Assembly: GCF_030323145.1 (NCBI RefSeq)
Contig: NZ_CP100470.1
Coordinates: 2,273,001 to 2,337,000 of the forward strand
Direction: 5' to 3'
Length of the DNA: 64,000 nucleotides
Origin: Mesorhizobium sp. C432A
Lineage (GTDB): Bacteria > Pseudomonadota > Alphaproteobacteria > Rhizobiales > Rhizobiaceae
Position numbers and translations under genes: made by a program. How positions within the stretch are numbered: the first letter of the stretch is position 1; each line of letters begins with the position of its first letter. The notes under the pieces were generated by a model that searched no databases, had not been told where the DNA came from, and saw only the letters and a list, made by a program, of their open reading frames with translations. Below, piece by piece: positions 26,517 to 35,798 of this stretch.

Positions 26517-26726
26517 CTACCAGTGCGGCGGTTTGGTTATCGGCACGTCGGGTGCCGATTGTTCCTCCAGAGCCATGAAGCGCCCGGTCAGGGCATCGAG
26601 CTTGCGCTGCATGCGTTCGATCGCCGTCCACTGTTCGGCGATCTGGCCCGACAGTTCCTCGATGGTCTTTTCCTGCTCGGCGGCGCGGATTTCCAGCGTC
26701 GTCAGCCGGTCGACAGGCATGATCAT
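26517..26726 (-). CDS. slyX: SlyX family protein
   Basis: 69 residues from the ATG preceded by GGGGAG. Nearly one continuous coiled coil (RLTTLEIRAAEQEKTIEEL, then QWTAIERMQRKLDALTGRF) ending in the family's PITKPPHW tail (consensus PPHY/W). The role of SlyX is unknown. Likely co-transcribed with the anti-sigma-like gene. Confidence 0.88.
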   Translation of the reverse strand: MIMPVDRLTTLEIRAAEQEKTIEELSGQIAEQWTAIERMQRKLDALTGRFMALEEQSAPDVPITKPPHW

Positions 26727-26941
26727 TCGAAACTCCCCAGGTCCTGGTGCACGCAGTTGCAGCATGATGCGACTGTTGAGCCTTGCATATTAGTGAATGT
26801 GAAGGTCTGCGGCCACGTTCGAAATTGACAAGCGCACCGGGATTTGTCGAGAGTGGCCACTGCGCCGCCAATTGGCACGGGTGGGGCATCATGCTAGGCG
26901 TTTTGACCAAGCGATAAAAAAATAAGAGTGGGACAGGCTGC

Positions 26942-28474
26942 ATGGCGCAAGCCGCAATCGAACTGATCGGCATCAACAAGAGTTTTGGCGCCGTTCGCGC
27001 CAATCGCGACATCAATCTGGAGATCGCACGCGGCACCATCCACGGCATCGTCGGCGAGAACGGCGCCGGCAAGTCGACGCTGATGTCGATCCTCTACGGC
27101 TTCTACCAGGCCGACAGCGGCGAGATCCGCGTCGGCGGCAAGCCGGCGTCGATCAAGACTTCCAACGACGCCATCGCGCTCGGCATCGGCATGGTGCACC
27201 AGCACTTCATGCTGGTCGACAATTTCACCGTGCTGGAAAACATCATCCTCGGCGCCGAAAGCGATGCGCTGTTGAAAAAGAGCATCGCCAAGGCGCGCTC
27301 CGAACTGGAGCGGCTCGAGCGCGAATACGGGCTGGAAGTCGATCCCGACGCCATCATCGAGGAATTGCCGGTCGGCCTGCAGCAGCGTGTCGAAATCCTG
27401 AAGGCGCTTTATCGCGGCGCCGAAATCCTGATTCTCGACGAGCCGACGGGCGTGTTGACGCCGGCCGAGGCCGACCATCTGTTCCGCATCCTCAGGCAAT
27501 TGAAGGACCAGGGGAAAACGGTGGTGCTGATCACCCACAAGCTGCGCGAGATCATGGCCATCACCGACAATGTCTCGGTCATGCGCCAGGGCACGATGGT
27601 GGCGACGCGCGAGACCAGCAAGACGACAGTCGGCGAACTGGCCGAACTGATGGTCGGGCGGCGCGTGCTGCTGCGGGTCGAAAAGGGCGAGACGGAGGCC
27701 GGCGCGGTCAAGCTGGCCGTCAAGAACCTGACGGTGAAAGACCAGCGCGGCGTCACCATGGTCGACGACATCTCCTTCGATATCCGCGCCGGCGAGATCG
27801 TCGGCATTGCCGGTGTCGCCGGCAACGGCCAGTCCGAACTGCTCGAGGCGATTTCCGGCATCAGGCGCGCGGTTTCCGGCTCGGTGATGCTCGATGGCAA
27901 GCCGATCGACCTGACCGGGGCCGCCGATCCCGGCGAGTTGCGCGACCGTGGGCTCGCCCATGTGCCGGAGGACCGCCATCATGTCGGCCTGGTGCTGGCC
28001 TTCGAGGAGAACGAGAATTCGATCCTCGGCTACCATGACGACCCGCGCTACCTGAAAGGGCCGTTCCTCAACATCGACGCCATCATGGCTGATGCCAAGG
28101 ACAAGATCGAGAAATATGACATCCGGCCCGGCAATCCGCGTCTGAAAACGGCGAATTTCTCCGGCGGCAACCAGCAGAAGATCGTGCTGGCGCGAGAAAT
28201 GGAGCAGGACCCCGGTGTTCTGATCGTCGGCCAGCCGACACGCGGCGTCGATGTCGGCGCCATAGAATTCATCCACAAGCGGCTGATTGCCATGCGCGAC
28301 CAGGGCAAGGCGGTGCTGGTGGTGTCGGTCGAGCTCGACGAGATCCGTTCGCTGTCCGACCGCATCCTGGTGATGTTTGCCGGGCGCATCGTCGGCGAAC
28401 GCGGCCCGGAGGCGACCGAAGGCGAGCTTGGTCTGCTGATGGCAGGCGTCGATCGCCAGGAGGCGGCAGAGTGA
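26942..28474 (+). CDS. Nucleoside-type ABC transporter ATP-binding protein (two domains)
   Basis: 510 residues with two fused ATPase domains, as in RbsA and YufO/NupO-type proteins. Domain 1 has Walker A GENGAGKS (38-45), signature VGLQQRVEI and Walker B LILDEPTGVLTP. Domain 2 has VAGNGQSEL in place of a Walker A, signature FSGGNQQKIVLAREM, and VGQPTRGVDV where the Walker B acidic pair is replaced by Gly-Gln. The second site is therefore probably degenerate, typical of this type. It drives uptake with the BMP binding protein. The next gene starts inside its stop codon (GTGA). Confidence 0.94.
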   Translation: MAQAAIELIGINKSFGAVRANRDINLEIARGTIHGIVGENGAGKSTLMSILYGFYQADSGEIRVGGKPASIKTSNDAIALGIGMVHQHFMLVDNFTVLENIILGAESDALLKKSIAKARSELERLEREYGLEVDPDAIIEELPVGLQQRVEILKALYRGAEILILDEPTGVLTPAEADHLFRILRQLKDQGKTVVLITHKLREIMAITDNVSVMRQGTMVATRETSKTTVGELAELMVGRRVLLRVEKGETEAGAVKLAVKNLTVKDQRGVTMVDDISFDIRAGEIVGIAGVAGNGQSELLEAISGIRRAVSGSVMLDGKPIDLTGAADPGELRDRGLAHVPEDRHHVGLVLAFEENENSILGYHDDPRYLKGPFLNIDAIMADAKDKIEKYDIRPGNPRLKTANFSGGNQQKIVLAREMEQDPGVLIVGQPTRGVDVGAIEFIHKRLIAMRDQGKAVLVVSVELDEIRSLSDRILVMFAGRIVGERGPEATEGELGLLMAGVDRQEAAE

Positions 28475-29610
28475 GCACGCCTTACGCCAAGCTGCCGGCC
28501 TGGGCCGATTATGGGCTGATCCCGCTGATCAATCTGTCAGTGGCCTTCATCGTTGCCGGTTTCGTCGTCATGCTGGTCGGCGAAAACCCGTTTCGTGCCG
28601 CCGTCATCCTGGTCGAGGGCGCTTTCGGCAAGGGAACCGGCATTGCCTTCACGCTGTTCTATGCCACCACCTTCATCTTCACCGGCCTGTCAGTGGCGGT
28701 GGCCGCGCATTGCGGCCTGTTCAACATCGGGACCGAGGGCCAGGCCTATATTGCCGGCCTTGGCGTGGGCGTGGTCTGCCTCGCCTTCGACACTGTGCTG
28801 CCGTGGTGGCTGACCTTTCCGCTGGCGATCGTCGCCGGAGCCGCCGTCGGTGCGCTGTGGGCGCTGATCCCGGCCTATCTGCAGGCCAAGCGCGGGTCGC
28901 ACATCGTCATCACCACCATCATGTTCAACTTCATCGCGGCCTCGATCATGGTCTACCTCCTGGTTGGGCCGTTGAAGCCGGCGGCGTCGCAGGCGCCGCA
29001 GACGCGCAACTTCCTCGCCGGCGCCGAACTGCCCAAACTCAACTGGATCATCGAACTGTTCGGCGCCAAGATCCGCTCGGCGCCGTTCAACATCTGCTTC
29101 CTGCTGGCGCTGCTCATGGCATTCCTGGTCTGGCTGCTGATCTGGCGCACCAAGCTCGGCTACGAGATGCGCACCTATGGCCACAGCCCGAAAGCGGCGC
29201 GCTATGCCGGCATTTCGGAGACCCGCATCATCATTATCGCGATGATGATTTCGGGCGCGCTGGCCGGCATGATGACGCTGAACCCGGTGATGGGCGACCA
29301 GCACAATGTGGCGATCGATTTCGTCTCCGGCGCCGGCTTCGTCGGCATTGCCGTGGCGCTGATGGGCCGTCTGCATCCGGTCGGCATCGTGCTGGCGGCG
29401 ATCCTGTTTGGCATGCTCTACCAGGGCGGCGCCGAACTTGCCTTCGAAATGCCGGCGATTTCCCGCGACATGATCGTCATCATCCAAGGCCTGGTCATCC
29501 TGTTTGCCGGTGCGCTGGAGCACATGTTCCGGCCCTACGTCCAGGCGCTGTTCGCCTCGTTCAGTCCAAGGTCGGTCGGCATCGAAGCGGTCAAAGGGAA
29601 GGGCGCCTGA
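28471..29610 (+). CDS. Nucleoside-type ABC transporter permease 1
   Basis: 379 residues with a GTG start, preceded by AGGAGGCGG and overlapping the ATPase stop by 4 bp. About eight to ten hydrophobic segments. BPD_transp_2-type family marks are AAHCGLFNIGTEGQAYIAG (FNIGxEGQ) and GAGFVGIAVALMGRLHPVG. It forms half of the channel of a NupP/YufP-like nucleoside importer. Confidence 0.92.
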   Translation: MSTPYAKLPAWADYGLIPLINLSVAFIVAGFVVMLVGENPFRAAVILVEGAFGKGTGIAFTLFYATTFIFTGLSVAVAAHCGLFNIGTEGQAYIAGLGVGVVCLAFDTVLPWWLTFPLAIVAGAAVGALWALIPAYLQAKRGSHIVITTIMFNFIAASIMVYLLVGPLKPAASQAPQTRNFLAGAELPKLNWIIELFGAKIRSAPFNICFLLALLMAFLVWLLIWRTKLGYEMRTYGHSPKAARYAGISETRIIIIAMMISGALAGMMTLNPVMGDQHNVAIDFVSGAGFVGIAVALMGRLHPVGIVLAAILFGMLYQGGAELAFEMPAISRDMIVIIQGLVILFAGALEHMFRPYVQALFASFSPRSVGIEAVKGKGA

Positions 29611-29611
29611 G

Positions 29612-30583
29612 ATGGACGTCTTCATCGCCATCGTGCAGATCCTGGACTCGACCATACGCCTGTCGGTGCCGCTGCTGCTCGCTTGCCTCGCCGGCCTCTA
29701 TTCGGAACGCGCAGGCGTTTTCGACATCGGGCTGGAAGGCAAGATGCTGGTCGGCGCCTTTGCAGGTGCGGCCGCCGCTTCGGTCTTCCATTCGGCCTTC
29801 CTCGGTCTCGGCATGGCGATCGTGATGTCGGTCGCCTTTGCCCTGGTGCACGGCTTCGCCTCGATCACCCATCGCGGCAACCAGATCGTCTCCGGTGTGG
29901 CCATCAACTTCGTCGCCGCCGGCTCGACCATCATTCTGGGCCAGGCCTGGTTCCAGCAGGGCGGGCGCACGCCGGCGCTGCAGCCGGGCGAGCGTTTCGA
30001 GGCCATCACTCTGCCAGGTGCTGCCGCGATCCATGATGTGCCCATCATCGGGCCGATCTATTCCGAGCTGCTCTCGGGCCATTCGATTCTGGTGTATCTC
30101 GCTTTCGCCATGGTGCCGTTCACCTGGTGGGTGTTGTTTCGCACCCGCTTCGGCCTGCGCCTGCGCGCCGTCGGCGAGAACCCGGCCGCCGTCGACACCG
30201 CCGGCATTTCGGTCGCCTGGCTGCGCTACCGGGCCCTGATCTGCACCGGTGTGCTGACCGGCATTGCCGGCGCCTACCTCTCGATGGTGCAGAATGGCGG
30301 CTTCGTGAAGGACATGACCGCGGGCAAGGGGTACATCGCACTGGCGGCGCTGATCTTTGCCAAATGGCGACCGGTCAACGCTATGTTCGCCTGTCTTCTG
30401 TTCGGCTTCCTCGACGCGGCGGCGATCCGCCTGCAGGGTTCGCCGCTGCCGTTGATCGGCAAGGTGCCGGTGCAGTTCATGCAGGCGCTGCCCTATGTGC
30501 TGACCGTGATCCTGCTTGCCGGCTTCATCGGCAAGGCGATCCCGCCGCGCGCCGGCGGCGTGCCGTATGTCAAGGAACGTTGA
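29612..30583 (+). CDS. Nucleoside-type ABC transporter permease 2
   Basis: 323 residues; ATG one base after the previous TGA. It has the paired permease signature ERAGVFDIGLEGKMLVGAF and KGYIALAALIFAKWRPV typical of NupQ/YufQ-like subunits. Start MDVFIAIVQ chosen for its length and its position at the end of the preceding gene. Completes the ABC nucleoside importer. Confidence 0.92.
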   Translation: MDVFIAIVQILDSTIRLSVPLLLACLAGLYSERAGVFDIGLEGKMLVGAFAGAAAASVFHSAFLGLGMAIVMSVAFALVHGFASITHRGNQIVSGVAINFVAAGSTIILGQAWFQQGGRTPALQPGERFEAITLPGAAAIHDVPIIGPIYSELLSGHSILVYLAFAMVPFTWWVLFRTRFGLRLRAVGENPAAVDTAGISVAWLRYRALICTGVLTGIAGAYLSMVQNGGFVKDMTAGKGYIALAALIFAKWRPVNAMFACLLFGFLDAAAIRLQGSPLPLIGKVPVQFMQALPYVLTVILLAGFIGKAIPPRAGGVPYVKER

Positions 30584-30690
30584 TCCGGGCGCCCAGGAGC
30601 ACTGAGTCGAGCATGCGGCTGGTGCTCGAAAGGCGCCACGAAAACGCAAAGCGCCGGGTTTTGACCACGATCGTCGGAGAGAACACCTGA

Positions 30691-31083
30691 ATGTCGCATG
30701 ATCTGTTCGAAGCCGCGCAGGAGGCCATGGCCAAGGCCTACGCGCCCTATTCGAAGTTTCCGGTGGGTGCGGCGTTGCGCACCGAAGACGGCCGTGTCTT
30801 CACCGGCGCCAACATCGAGGTCGCGTCCTATCCGGAAGGCTGGTGCGCCGAGACCACGGCGCTCGGCCATTACATCATGGGCGGCGGCGGCAAGATCGTC
30901 GAGATCGCCGTCATTGCCTCGCGCATGGCCAAATGCTCGCCCTGTGGCGGCTGCCGGCAAAGGCTGGCGGAGTTCTGCCGGCCGGACACGAAGCTCTATC
31001 TTTGCGACAACACCGGCGTGGTCGAGACCGTGACGATGGGCGACATGCTGCCCTACGGGTTTCGTGGCGACATTTTGAAGTGA
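30691..31083 (+). CDS. cdd: Cytidine deaminase
   Basis: 130 residues, the size of the small tetrameric class. It converts cytidine/deoxycytidine to uridine/deoxyuridine. AYAPYSKFPVGAAL and the FTGANIEVASYP substrate segment are present, then the zinc/catalytic motif CAET and PCGGCRQ (three Cys ligands). It lies 107 bp after the permease and 12 bp before the phosphorylase, and feeds imported cytidine into the following steps. Confidence 0.95.
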   Translation: MSHDLFEAAQEAMAKAYAPYSKFPVGAALRTEDGRVFTGANIEVASYPEGWCAETTALGHYIMGGGGKIVEIAVIASRMAKCSPCGGCRQRLAEFCRPDTKLYLCDNTGVVETVTMGDMLPYGFRGDILK

Positions 31084-31095
31084 GAGTTGGCTGAT

Positions 31096-31914
31096 ATGAA
31101 GGAAGCTCTGGACCACCTCGTCGAAAGGCTGGACGGGTTAGCGCCGACAACGGCGATGGTGCTGGGGTCGGGCCTTGGCGGGCTTGTCGACCAGGTCGAG
31201 AATGCCGTGCGCATCTCTTATGCCGACCTGCCGGGTTTCCCCCGCAGCGGGGTGACTGGCCATGCCGGCGAGGTGGTCGCGGGGCTTTTCGCCGGCACGC
31301 CGGTGCTGATGCTGTCCGGCCGCGCCCATTACTACGAGCACGGCGTTGCTGCTGCAATGCGGCCGGCGCTGGAGGTGCTTGCCGGCATCGGCATCACCAA
31401 GCTGATCCTTACCAATGCCGCCGGCTCGGTCGATCCCGACATGCTGCCTGGATCGGTGATGCTGATCACCGATCACATCAATTTCTCCGGCTCCAACCCG
31501 CTGATCGGCGAGCCGAGCGACCGCCGCTTCGTCGGCCTGACCGAAGCCTATGATGCCGGCTTGCGCGCGGCGATCGAACGGGCGGCGAAGGCGACAGGGA
31601 CGGCGCTGCACAAGGGCGTCTATATGTGGTTTTCCGGTCCGTGTTTCGAAACCCCTGCTGAAATCCGCATGGCCCGCGTCATGGGCGCCAAAGCGGTAGG
31701 GATGTCGACCGTACCGGAGGTCATTCTCGCCCGCTTCCTTGGGCTTCGCGTAGCCGCCTGTTCGGTGATCACCAATCTCGCCGCCGGGATGACCGGGGCG
31801 GAACTGTCGCACCAGGAGACCAAGGACATGGCGCCGATCGGCGGCGCACGGCTGGCGACGATCCTTGCGCATGTGTTCCAGGATGGGTTGCCGGAGCCGA
31901 AGGGCGCCGCCTGA
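31096..31914 (+). CDS. punA: Purine nucleoside phosphorylase (trimeric type)
   Basis: 272 residues of the PNP/MTAP class II family: inosine or guanosine + phosphate to base + ribose-1-phosphate. Motifs are VLGSGLGGL (phosphate), RAHYYEHG, TNAAGSVD, DHINFSGSNPL, SGPCFETPAEIR and VGMSTVPEV; Asn replacing Asp could not be judged for 6-oxo versus 6-amino preference. ATG at 31096 is preferred over TTG at 31087. The stop overlaps the deoA start as TGATG. Confidence 0.9.
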   Translation: MKEALDHLVERLDGLAPTTAMVLGSGLGGLVDQVENAVRISYADLPGFPRSGVTGHAGEVVAGLFAGTPVLMLSGRAHYYEHGVAAAMRPALEVLAGIGITKLILTNAAGSVDPDMLPGSVMLITDHINFSGSNPLIGEPSDRRFVGLTEAYDAGLRAAIERAAKATGTALHKGVYMWFSGPCFETPAEIRMARVMGAKAVGMSTVPEVILARFLGLRVAACSVITNLAAGMTGAELSHQETKDMAPIGGARLATILAHVFQDGLPEPKGAA

Positions 31915-33233
31915 TGCTTCCGCAGGAAATCATCCGCCGCAAGCGCGACGGCCAGAAACTGTCCGCACAGGAGATTTCGGCTTTTGTCGCGGGCGTGACT
32001 TCGGGCAGCGTCTCGGACGGCCAGGTCGGCGCCTTTGCCATGGCGGTTTTCTTCAACGGCATGAACCGCGACGAGGCGGTGGCGCTGACGCTCGCCATGC
32101 GGGATTCAGGCGATGTGCTCGACTGGTCGGACCTGCCGGGTCCGGTCACCGACAAGCATTCGACCGGCGGCGTCGGCGACAATGTCTCGCTGATGCTGGC
32201 GCCGATCGTCGCCGCTTGCGGCGCCTATGTGCCGATGATCTCCGGCAGGGGCCTTGGGCATACCGGCGGCACGCTGGACAAGATGGATGCCATCCCAGGC
32301 TATATCAGCCAGCCGGATATCGCGCGCTTCCGCAAGACGGTGCTCGAGACCGGCTGTGCCATCATCGGCCAGACCGCCGATCTCGCGCCCGCCGACCGTC
32401 GCCTCTATGCGATCCGCGATGTGACCGGAACGGTGGAATCGGTGCCGCTGATCACTGCCTCTATCCTGTCGAAGAAACTCGCGGCCGGCCTGCGGTCGCT
32501 GGTGCTCGACGTCAAGGTCGGCAATGGCGCCTTCATGGAGAAGTCGCGCGACGCGACAGCACTGGCCAACAGCCTGGTCGAGATCGCCAACGGCGCCGGC
32601 GTGAAGGCCTCGGCGCTGGTCACCGGTATGAACGAGCCGCTGGCGTCGGCGGCCGGCAACGCGGTCGAGGTGCGCAACGCCGTCGATTTCCTCACCGGAA
32701 GGTTCCGCGACAAGCGACTGGAGGATGTGACGCTGGCGCTGGCCGCCGAGATGCTGCAATCGGCAGGGCTGGCGTCGTCCAATCAGGACGGTCTCAGGCG
32801 CGCGGCCGAGACGCTGGCCGGCGGCCGCGCGGCAGCCGCCTTCGCGCGTATGGTCGCAGCCCTTGGCGGTCCCGCCGATTTCGTCGAGAAGCCGGAAAAA
32901 TACCTGCCGAAAGCGGCGGTGGAGTTTGCGGTCAAGGCGACAGGCAACGGTTTTGCCACCGCTATTGCCACCCGCGATATCGGCCTTGCTGTGGTCGGGC
33001 TCGGTGGCGGGCGTACGCGGCCGGACGACAGGATCGACCATGCGGTCGGCATCACCAGGCTGCTGCCGCTCGGCGCCGAGGTGCGGACCGGCGAGCCGCT
33101 GGCGCTCGTCCACGCCCGCACGCAAGCGGAGGCCGAAGCGGCCGCAGCCGCCGTGCTTTCGGCCTATACGATCGGGGCGTCGAAACCAGCCGCCGACAAG
33201 ACTGTCATCCGGCGCGTGCGGCCGCGCGGGTAG
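31914..33233 (+). CDS. deoA: Thymidine phosphorylase
   Basis: 439 residues. It splits thymidine/deoxyuridine (often also uridine) with phosphate. The family signature KHSTGGVGDNVSLMLAPIV is followed by SGRGLGHTGGTLDKMDAIPG, KKLAAGLRSLVLDVKVGNGAFM and a C-terminal pyrimidine phosphorylase domain (AVGITRLLPLGAEVR). Coupled to the phosphorylase gene through the TGATG overlap. Ends 9 bp from the convergent protease gene. Confidence 0.95.
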   Translation: MLPQEIIRRKRDGQKLSAQEISAFVAGVTSGSVSDGQVGAFAMAVFFNGMNRDEAVALTLAMRDSGDVLDWSDLPGPVTDKHSTGGVGDNVSLMLAPIVAACGAYVPMISGRGLGHTGGTLDKMDAIPGYISQPDIARFRKTVLETGCAIIGQTADLAPADRRLYAIRDVTGTVESVPLITASILSKKLAAGLRSLVLDVKVGNGAFMEKSRDATALANSLVEIANGAGVKASALVTGMNEPLASAAGNAVEVRNAVDFLTGRFRDKRLEDVTLALAAEMLQSAGLASSNQDGLRRAAETLAGGRAAAAFARMVAALGGPADFVEKPEKYLPKAAVEFAVKATGNGFATAIATRDIGLAVVGLGGGRTRPDDRIDHAVGITRLLPLGAEVRTGEPLALVHARTQAEAEAAAAAVLSAYTIGASKPAADKTVIRRVRPRG

Positions 33234-33242
33234 CGGAACGCG

Positions 33243-33806
33243 CTACTGCACCAGTAACAGTGTGCCGTTTTCGACCTGGTATTTTGCCAGCCGCTGCAAA
33301 AAGCTCATGCCAATGAGGTTGGTGCGCAGAGCCTTGTCGTCGAGCACTACCGCCTGGACGTTGTCGACGCTGATCTTGCCGATCTGCAGGCGATCGATGT
33401 TGACCACGGCGGCCCTGATCGCGCCATTGGCGGTGTTGACCTGCTGGTTGAAGTCCGACGGGTTGAGCGAGATGCCGATGCGGCGCGCCGTCGAGGTGTT
33501 GATGGCGACCAAAGTGGCGCCGGTGTCGATCATGCCGTCGACCTGGCGGCCGTTGAGCTTGAAGGCGGAGGTGAAATGGCCGCGCTCGTCAGCCGCCACC
33601 AATACTTTGCGCCCAGTGGGCAGCGGTGCGGCCGGCTTGCCGGGAACCGAGGCCATGTTCAGTTCGGGCTGAGGCTGCGCGGACGGCTTGCCGGCGACGG
33701 TCGACTTCAACAGGTTGTCGAGAATCTGCGGATTCGACTGATAGACGATCGGGATCGATGCCGACGTTCCGGCGAACACGCCCAGAATGACAAGCTTGCG
33801 CAGCAT
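33243..33806 (-). CDS. Retropepsin-like aspartic protease, membrane anchored
   Basis: 187 residues from an ATG preceded by GAAGG. The N-terminal hydrophobic anchor or signal is MLRKLVILGVFAGTSASIP. A Pro/Ala-rich linker leads to a single clan AA protease domain with the active-site DTGAT (IDTGATLVAIN) and the second conserved block TNLIGMSFLQRL. This matches the ~TIGR02281 family of bacterial single-lobe proteases that dimerise, facing the periplasm. Unrelated in function to the nucleoside genes around it as far as can be seen. Confidence 0.88.
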   Translation of the reverse strand: MLRKLVILGVFAGTSASIPIVYQSNPQILDNLLKSTVAGKPSAQPQPELNMASVPGKPAAPLPTGRKVLVAADERGHFTSAFKLNGRQVDGMIDTGATLVAINTSTARRIGISLNPSDFNQQVNTANGAIRAAVVNIDRLQIGKISVDNVQAVVLDDKALRTNLIGMSFLQRLAKYQVENGTLLLVQ

Positions 33807-33934
33807 GAATGGACCTTCGTGAAGGCCCATTCTTGCCACGTATGGTGTGTGCCGCTTTAACGCCAACCCGAAACCGCGGCTTTGCGTAAACGGGCGGTAA
33901 ACGACTGGATGTCAGCTGGCCTTGCCAGCCGCCG

Positions 33935-34564
33935 TCATTTGGTTCCGTACATGCGGTCGCCGGCATCGCCGAGGCCGGGCATGATGTAGCCCTTCTCGTT
34001 GAGCTGGCGGTCGATGGAAGCGGTAAAGACCGGGACATCCGGATGCGCCTTGGTGAAGCGCTCGATGCCTTCTGGCGCCGCCAGCAGGCAAAGGAAACGG
34101 ATGTTGGTGGCTCCGCGCTCCTTCAGCTTGTCGATGGCCGCGATGGCCGAGTTCGCGGTCGCCAGCATCGGATCGACGACGATCACCAGCCGGTCGGCGA
34201 GATCGCTCGGCGCCTTGAAGAAATATTCCACCGCCTCCAGCGTTTCGTGATCGCGGTAGAGGCCGACATGCGCGACGCGGGCCGCCGGGACCAGGTCGAG
34301 CAGGCCTTCGAGCAGGCCATTGCCGGCGCGCAGCACCGAGGCGAAGACCAGCTTCTTGCCTTCCAGCGTCGGCGCTTCCATGGTTTCCATCGGGGTTTCG
34401 ATGGTCGTCGTCGTCAGTTCGAGGTTGCGGGTGACCTCGTAGCCGAGCAGCAGCGAGATCTCGCGCAGCAGCCGCCGGAAGCCGGCGGTCGACGTCTCCT
34501 TCTTGCGCATGATGGTCAGCTTGTGCTGGACAAGCGGGTGGTCGACGACGGTGACGCCCTGCAT
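33935..34564 (-). CDS. upp: Uracil phosphoribosyltransferase
   Basis: 209 residues. It makes UMP from uracil and [19 protein letters not shown] at the N-terminus, [13 protein letters not shown], the PRPP loop [12 protein letters not shown] (more often VDPMLATGGS) and the uracil-binding end [18 protein letters not shown] are present. It completes salvage of uracil released by deoA. Expected start MQGVTVVD; no strong ribosome site, and a heptad tandem repeat begins 11 bp upstream. Confidence 0.95.
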   Translation of the reverse strand: MQGVTVVDHPLVQHKLTIMRKKETSTAGFRRLLREISLLLGYEVTRNLELTTTTIETPMETMEAPTLEGKKLVFASVLRAGNGLLEGLLDLVPAARVAHVGLYRDHETLEAVEYFFKAPSDLADRLVIVVDPMLATANSAIAAIDKLKERGATNIRFLCLLAAPEGIERFTKAHPDVPVFTASIDRQLNEKGYIMPGLGDAGDRMYGTK

Positions 34565-34575
34565 GGGTTGCTCCA

Positions 34576-34610
34576 GTGAATGGTGAATAGTGAATAGTGA
34601 ATAGTGAGCA
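34576..34610. repeat. Heptad tandem repeat (GTGAATA x5)
   Basis: Five consecutive 7-base units: GTGAATG, three GTGAATA, GTGAGCA. They lie directly upstream of the upp start, where its ribosome site and promoter would be. A second heptad array of the opposite sense lies 57 bp away. Confidence 0.8.
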
Positions 34611-34667
34611 GGTTTGCGAGTCCCGATGGATCGATCATTGCCGTTGACAGGCCGAACCGCCGGCAAA

Positions 34668-34695
34668 CCAATCACCAATCACCAATCACCAGTCA
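34668..34695. repeat. Heptad tandem repeat (CCAATCA x4)
   Basis: Four consecutive 7-base units (CCAATCA three times, then CCAGTCA) running into the stop codon of the add gene. Read on the minus strand they are GTGATTG-type heptads, so they face the GTGAATA array as an imperfect inverted copy sharing the GTGA core. Confidence 0.8.
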
Positions 34696-35664
34696 CCTCT
34701 TCGCATCGAGCCGGGCAAGCAGCGCGCTTTTCGTCTTCCTGTCGACGAAAGCCGCTTCGATCGCCGTCCTGGTGACGGCGGTCAAAGCTTTTTCATTCAT
34801 GGAGAAATGCTCGGCGGCGATGTCGTATTCGCGCTTCAGCGAGGTCCAGAAATAGGGTGGGTCGTCGGAGTTCAGCGTCACCTTGCAGCCGGCCGCCTGC
34901 AGGGCAGGCAAAGGGTGATCGGCGAAACTGTCGTAGACTTTGAGCGCGATGTTGGAGCCGGGGCAGCATTCGAGCACGATGCCCTCATCGGCGATGCGGC
35001 GCACCAGGTCGGGATTTTCGATGGCGCGCACGCCATGGCCGATGCGCGAGGGGCGGATGTGGTCGAGTGCGGCCTGCACCGTCTCCCACCCGGTCAACTC
35101 GCCGGCATGGATGGTGATGCCAAGGCCGGCTTCGCGGGCGATCTCGAAGGCCCTTACATAATCCTCCATCTCGCCCATGCGCTCGTCGCCGGCGACGCCG
35201 AAGCCGGTGACCAGCGGATTTCCGCAGCGCGCCGCAAAGCGCGCCGCCTGCTCGATCGACTCGACGCCGACATGGCGTACGCCGGTGACGATCATGCGGC
35301 CCTCGATGCCGGTCTTGGCTTTGGCGCGCAGCATGCCTTCGCCGAGCGCATCGGTATAGGCCTTGGGCGACAGGCCGGCCCTGACGGCATGGTCGGGCGA
35401 GGTGAAGACCTCGGAATAGATGGCGCCGTCGCGGGCAAGGCTGGTCAGATAATGGTCGGCGAGGCGGGCATAATCCTCCTCGGTGCGGAACAGGTCGGCG
35501 GAAAAATCATAAGCCGCCAGGAACGAGGTGAAATCATGCCAGACGAAGGAGCCGTTCTGGATATAAAGCGAGGTGTCCTTGCCGTATTTCTGCGCCTGAC
35601 GGATGACGAGTTCGGGCGCCGCTGCCCCCTCGATGTGGCAGTGCAGTTCTGCTTTCAAAGGCAT
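34693..35664 (-). CDS. add: Adenosine deaminase
   Basis: 323 residues. It converts adenosine/deoxyadenosine to inosine/deoxyinosine. Zinc-site and catalytic residues are visible: LHCHIEG (two His), the third metal His and catalytic Glu in [15 protein letters not shown], and LNSDDPPYF with the final Asp pair. Start at [10 protein letters not shown] fits the family length; MRRDNC six codons upstream is possible. Supplies inosine for the purine phosphorylase. Last of the salvage genes. Confidence 0.93.
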   Translation of the reverse strand: MPLKAELHCHIEGAAAPELVIRQAQKYGKDTSLYIQNGSFVWHDFTSFLAAYDFSADLFRTEEDYARLADHYLTSLARDGAIYSEVFTSPDHAVRAGLSPKAYTDALGEGMLRAKAKTGIEGRMIVTGVRHVGVESIEQAARFAARCGNPLVTGFGVAGDERMGEMEDYVRAFEIAREAGLGITIHAGELTGWETVQAALDHIRPSRIGHGVRAIENPDLVRRIADEGIVLECCPGSNIALKVYDSFADHPLPALQAAGCKVTLNSDDPPYFWTSLKREYDIAAEHFSMNEKALTAVTRTAIEAAFVDRKTKSALLARLDAKR

Positions 35665-35798
35665 GCAGTTATCCCGTCTCATCAGTCCAGGCCGTAAAGC
35701 CCACCACCTGGAAGCGCGGCCGAACACCGCGCCTTAAACAATAGCGCCCGCACCATCGATCGGCTATGGTCCCGCCGGTTTTATGACGGATCAAAATA

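Noticed and set aside
34576..34695. CRISPR-like array
   Set aside because: Units are 7-bp tandem repeats without spacers; not a CRISPR.
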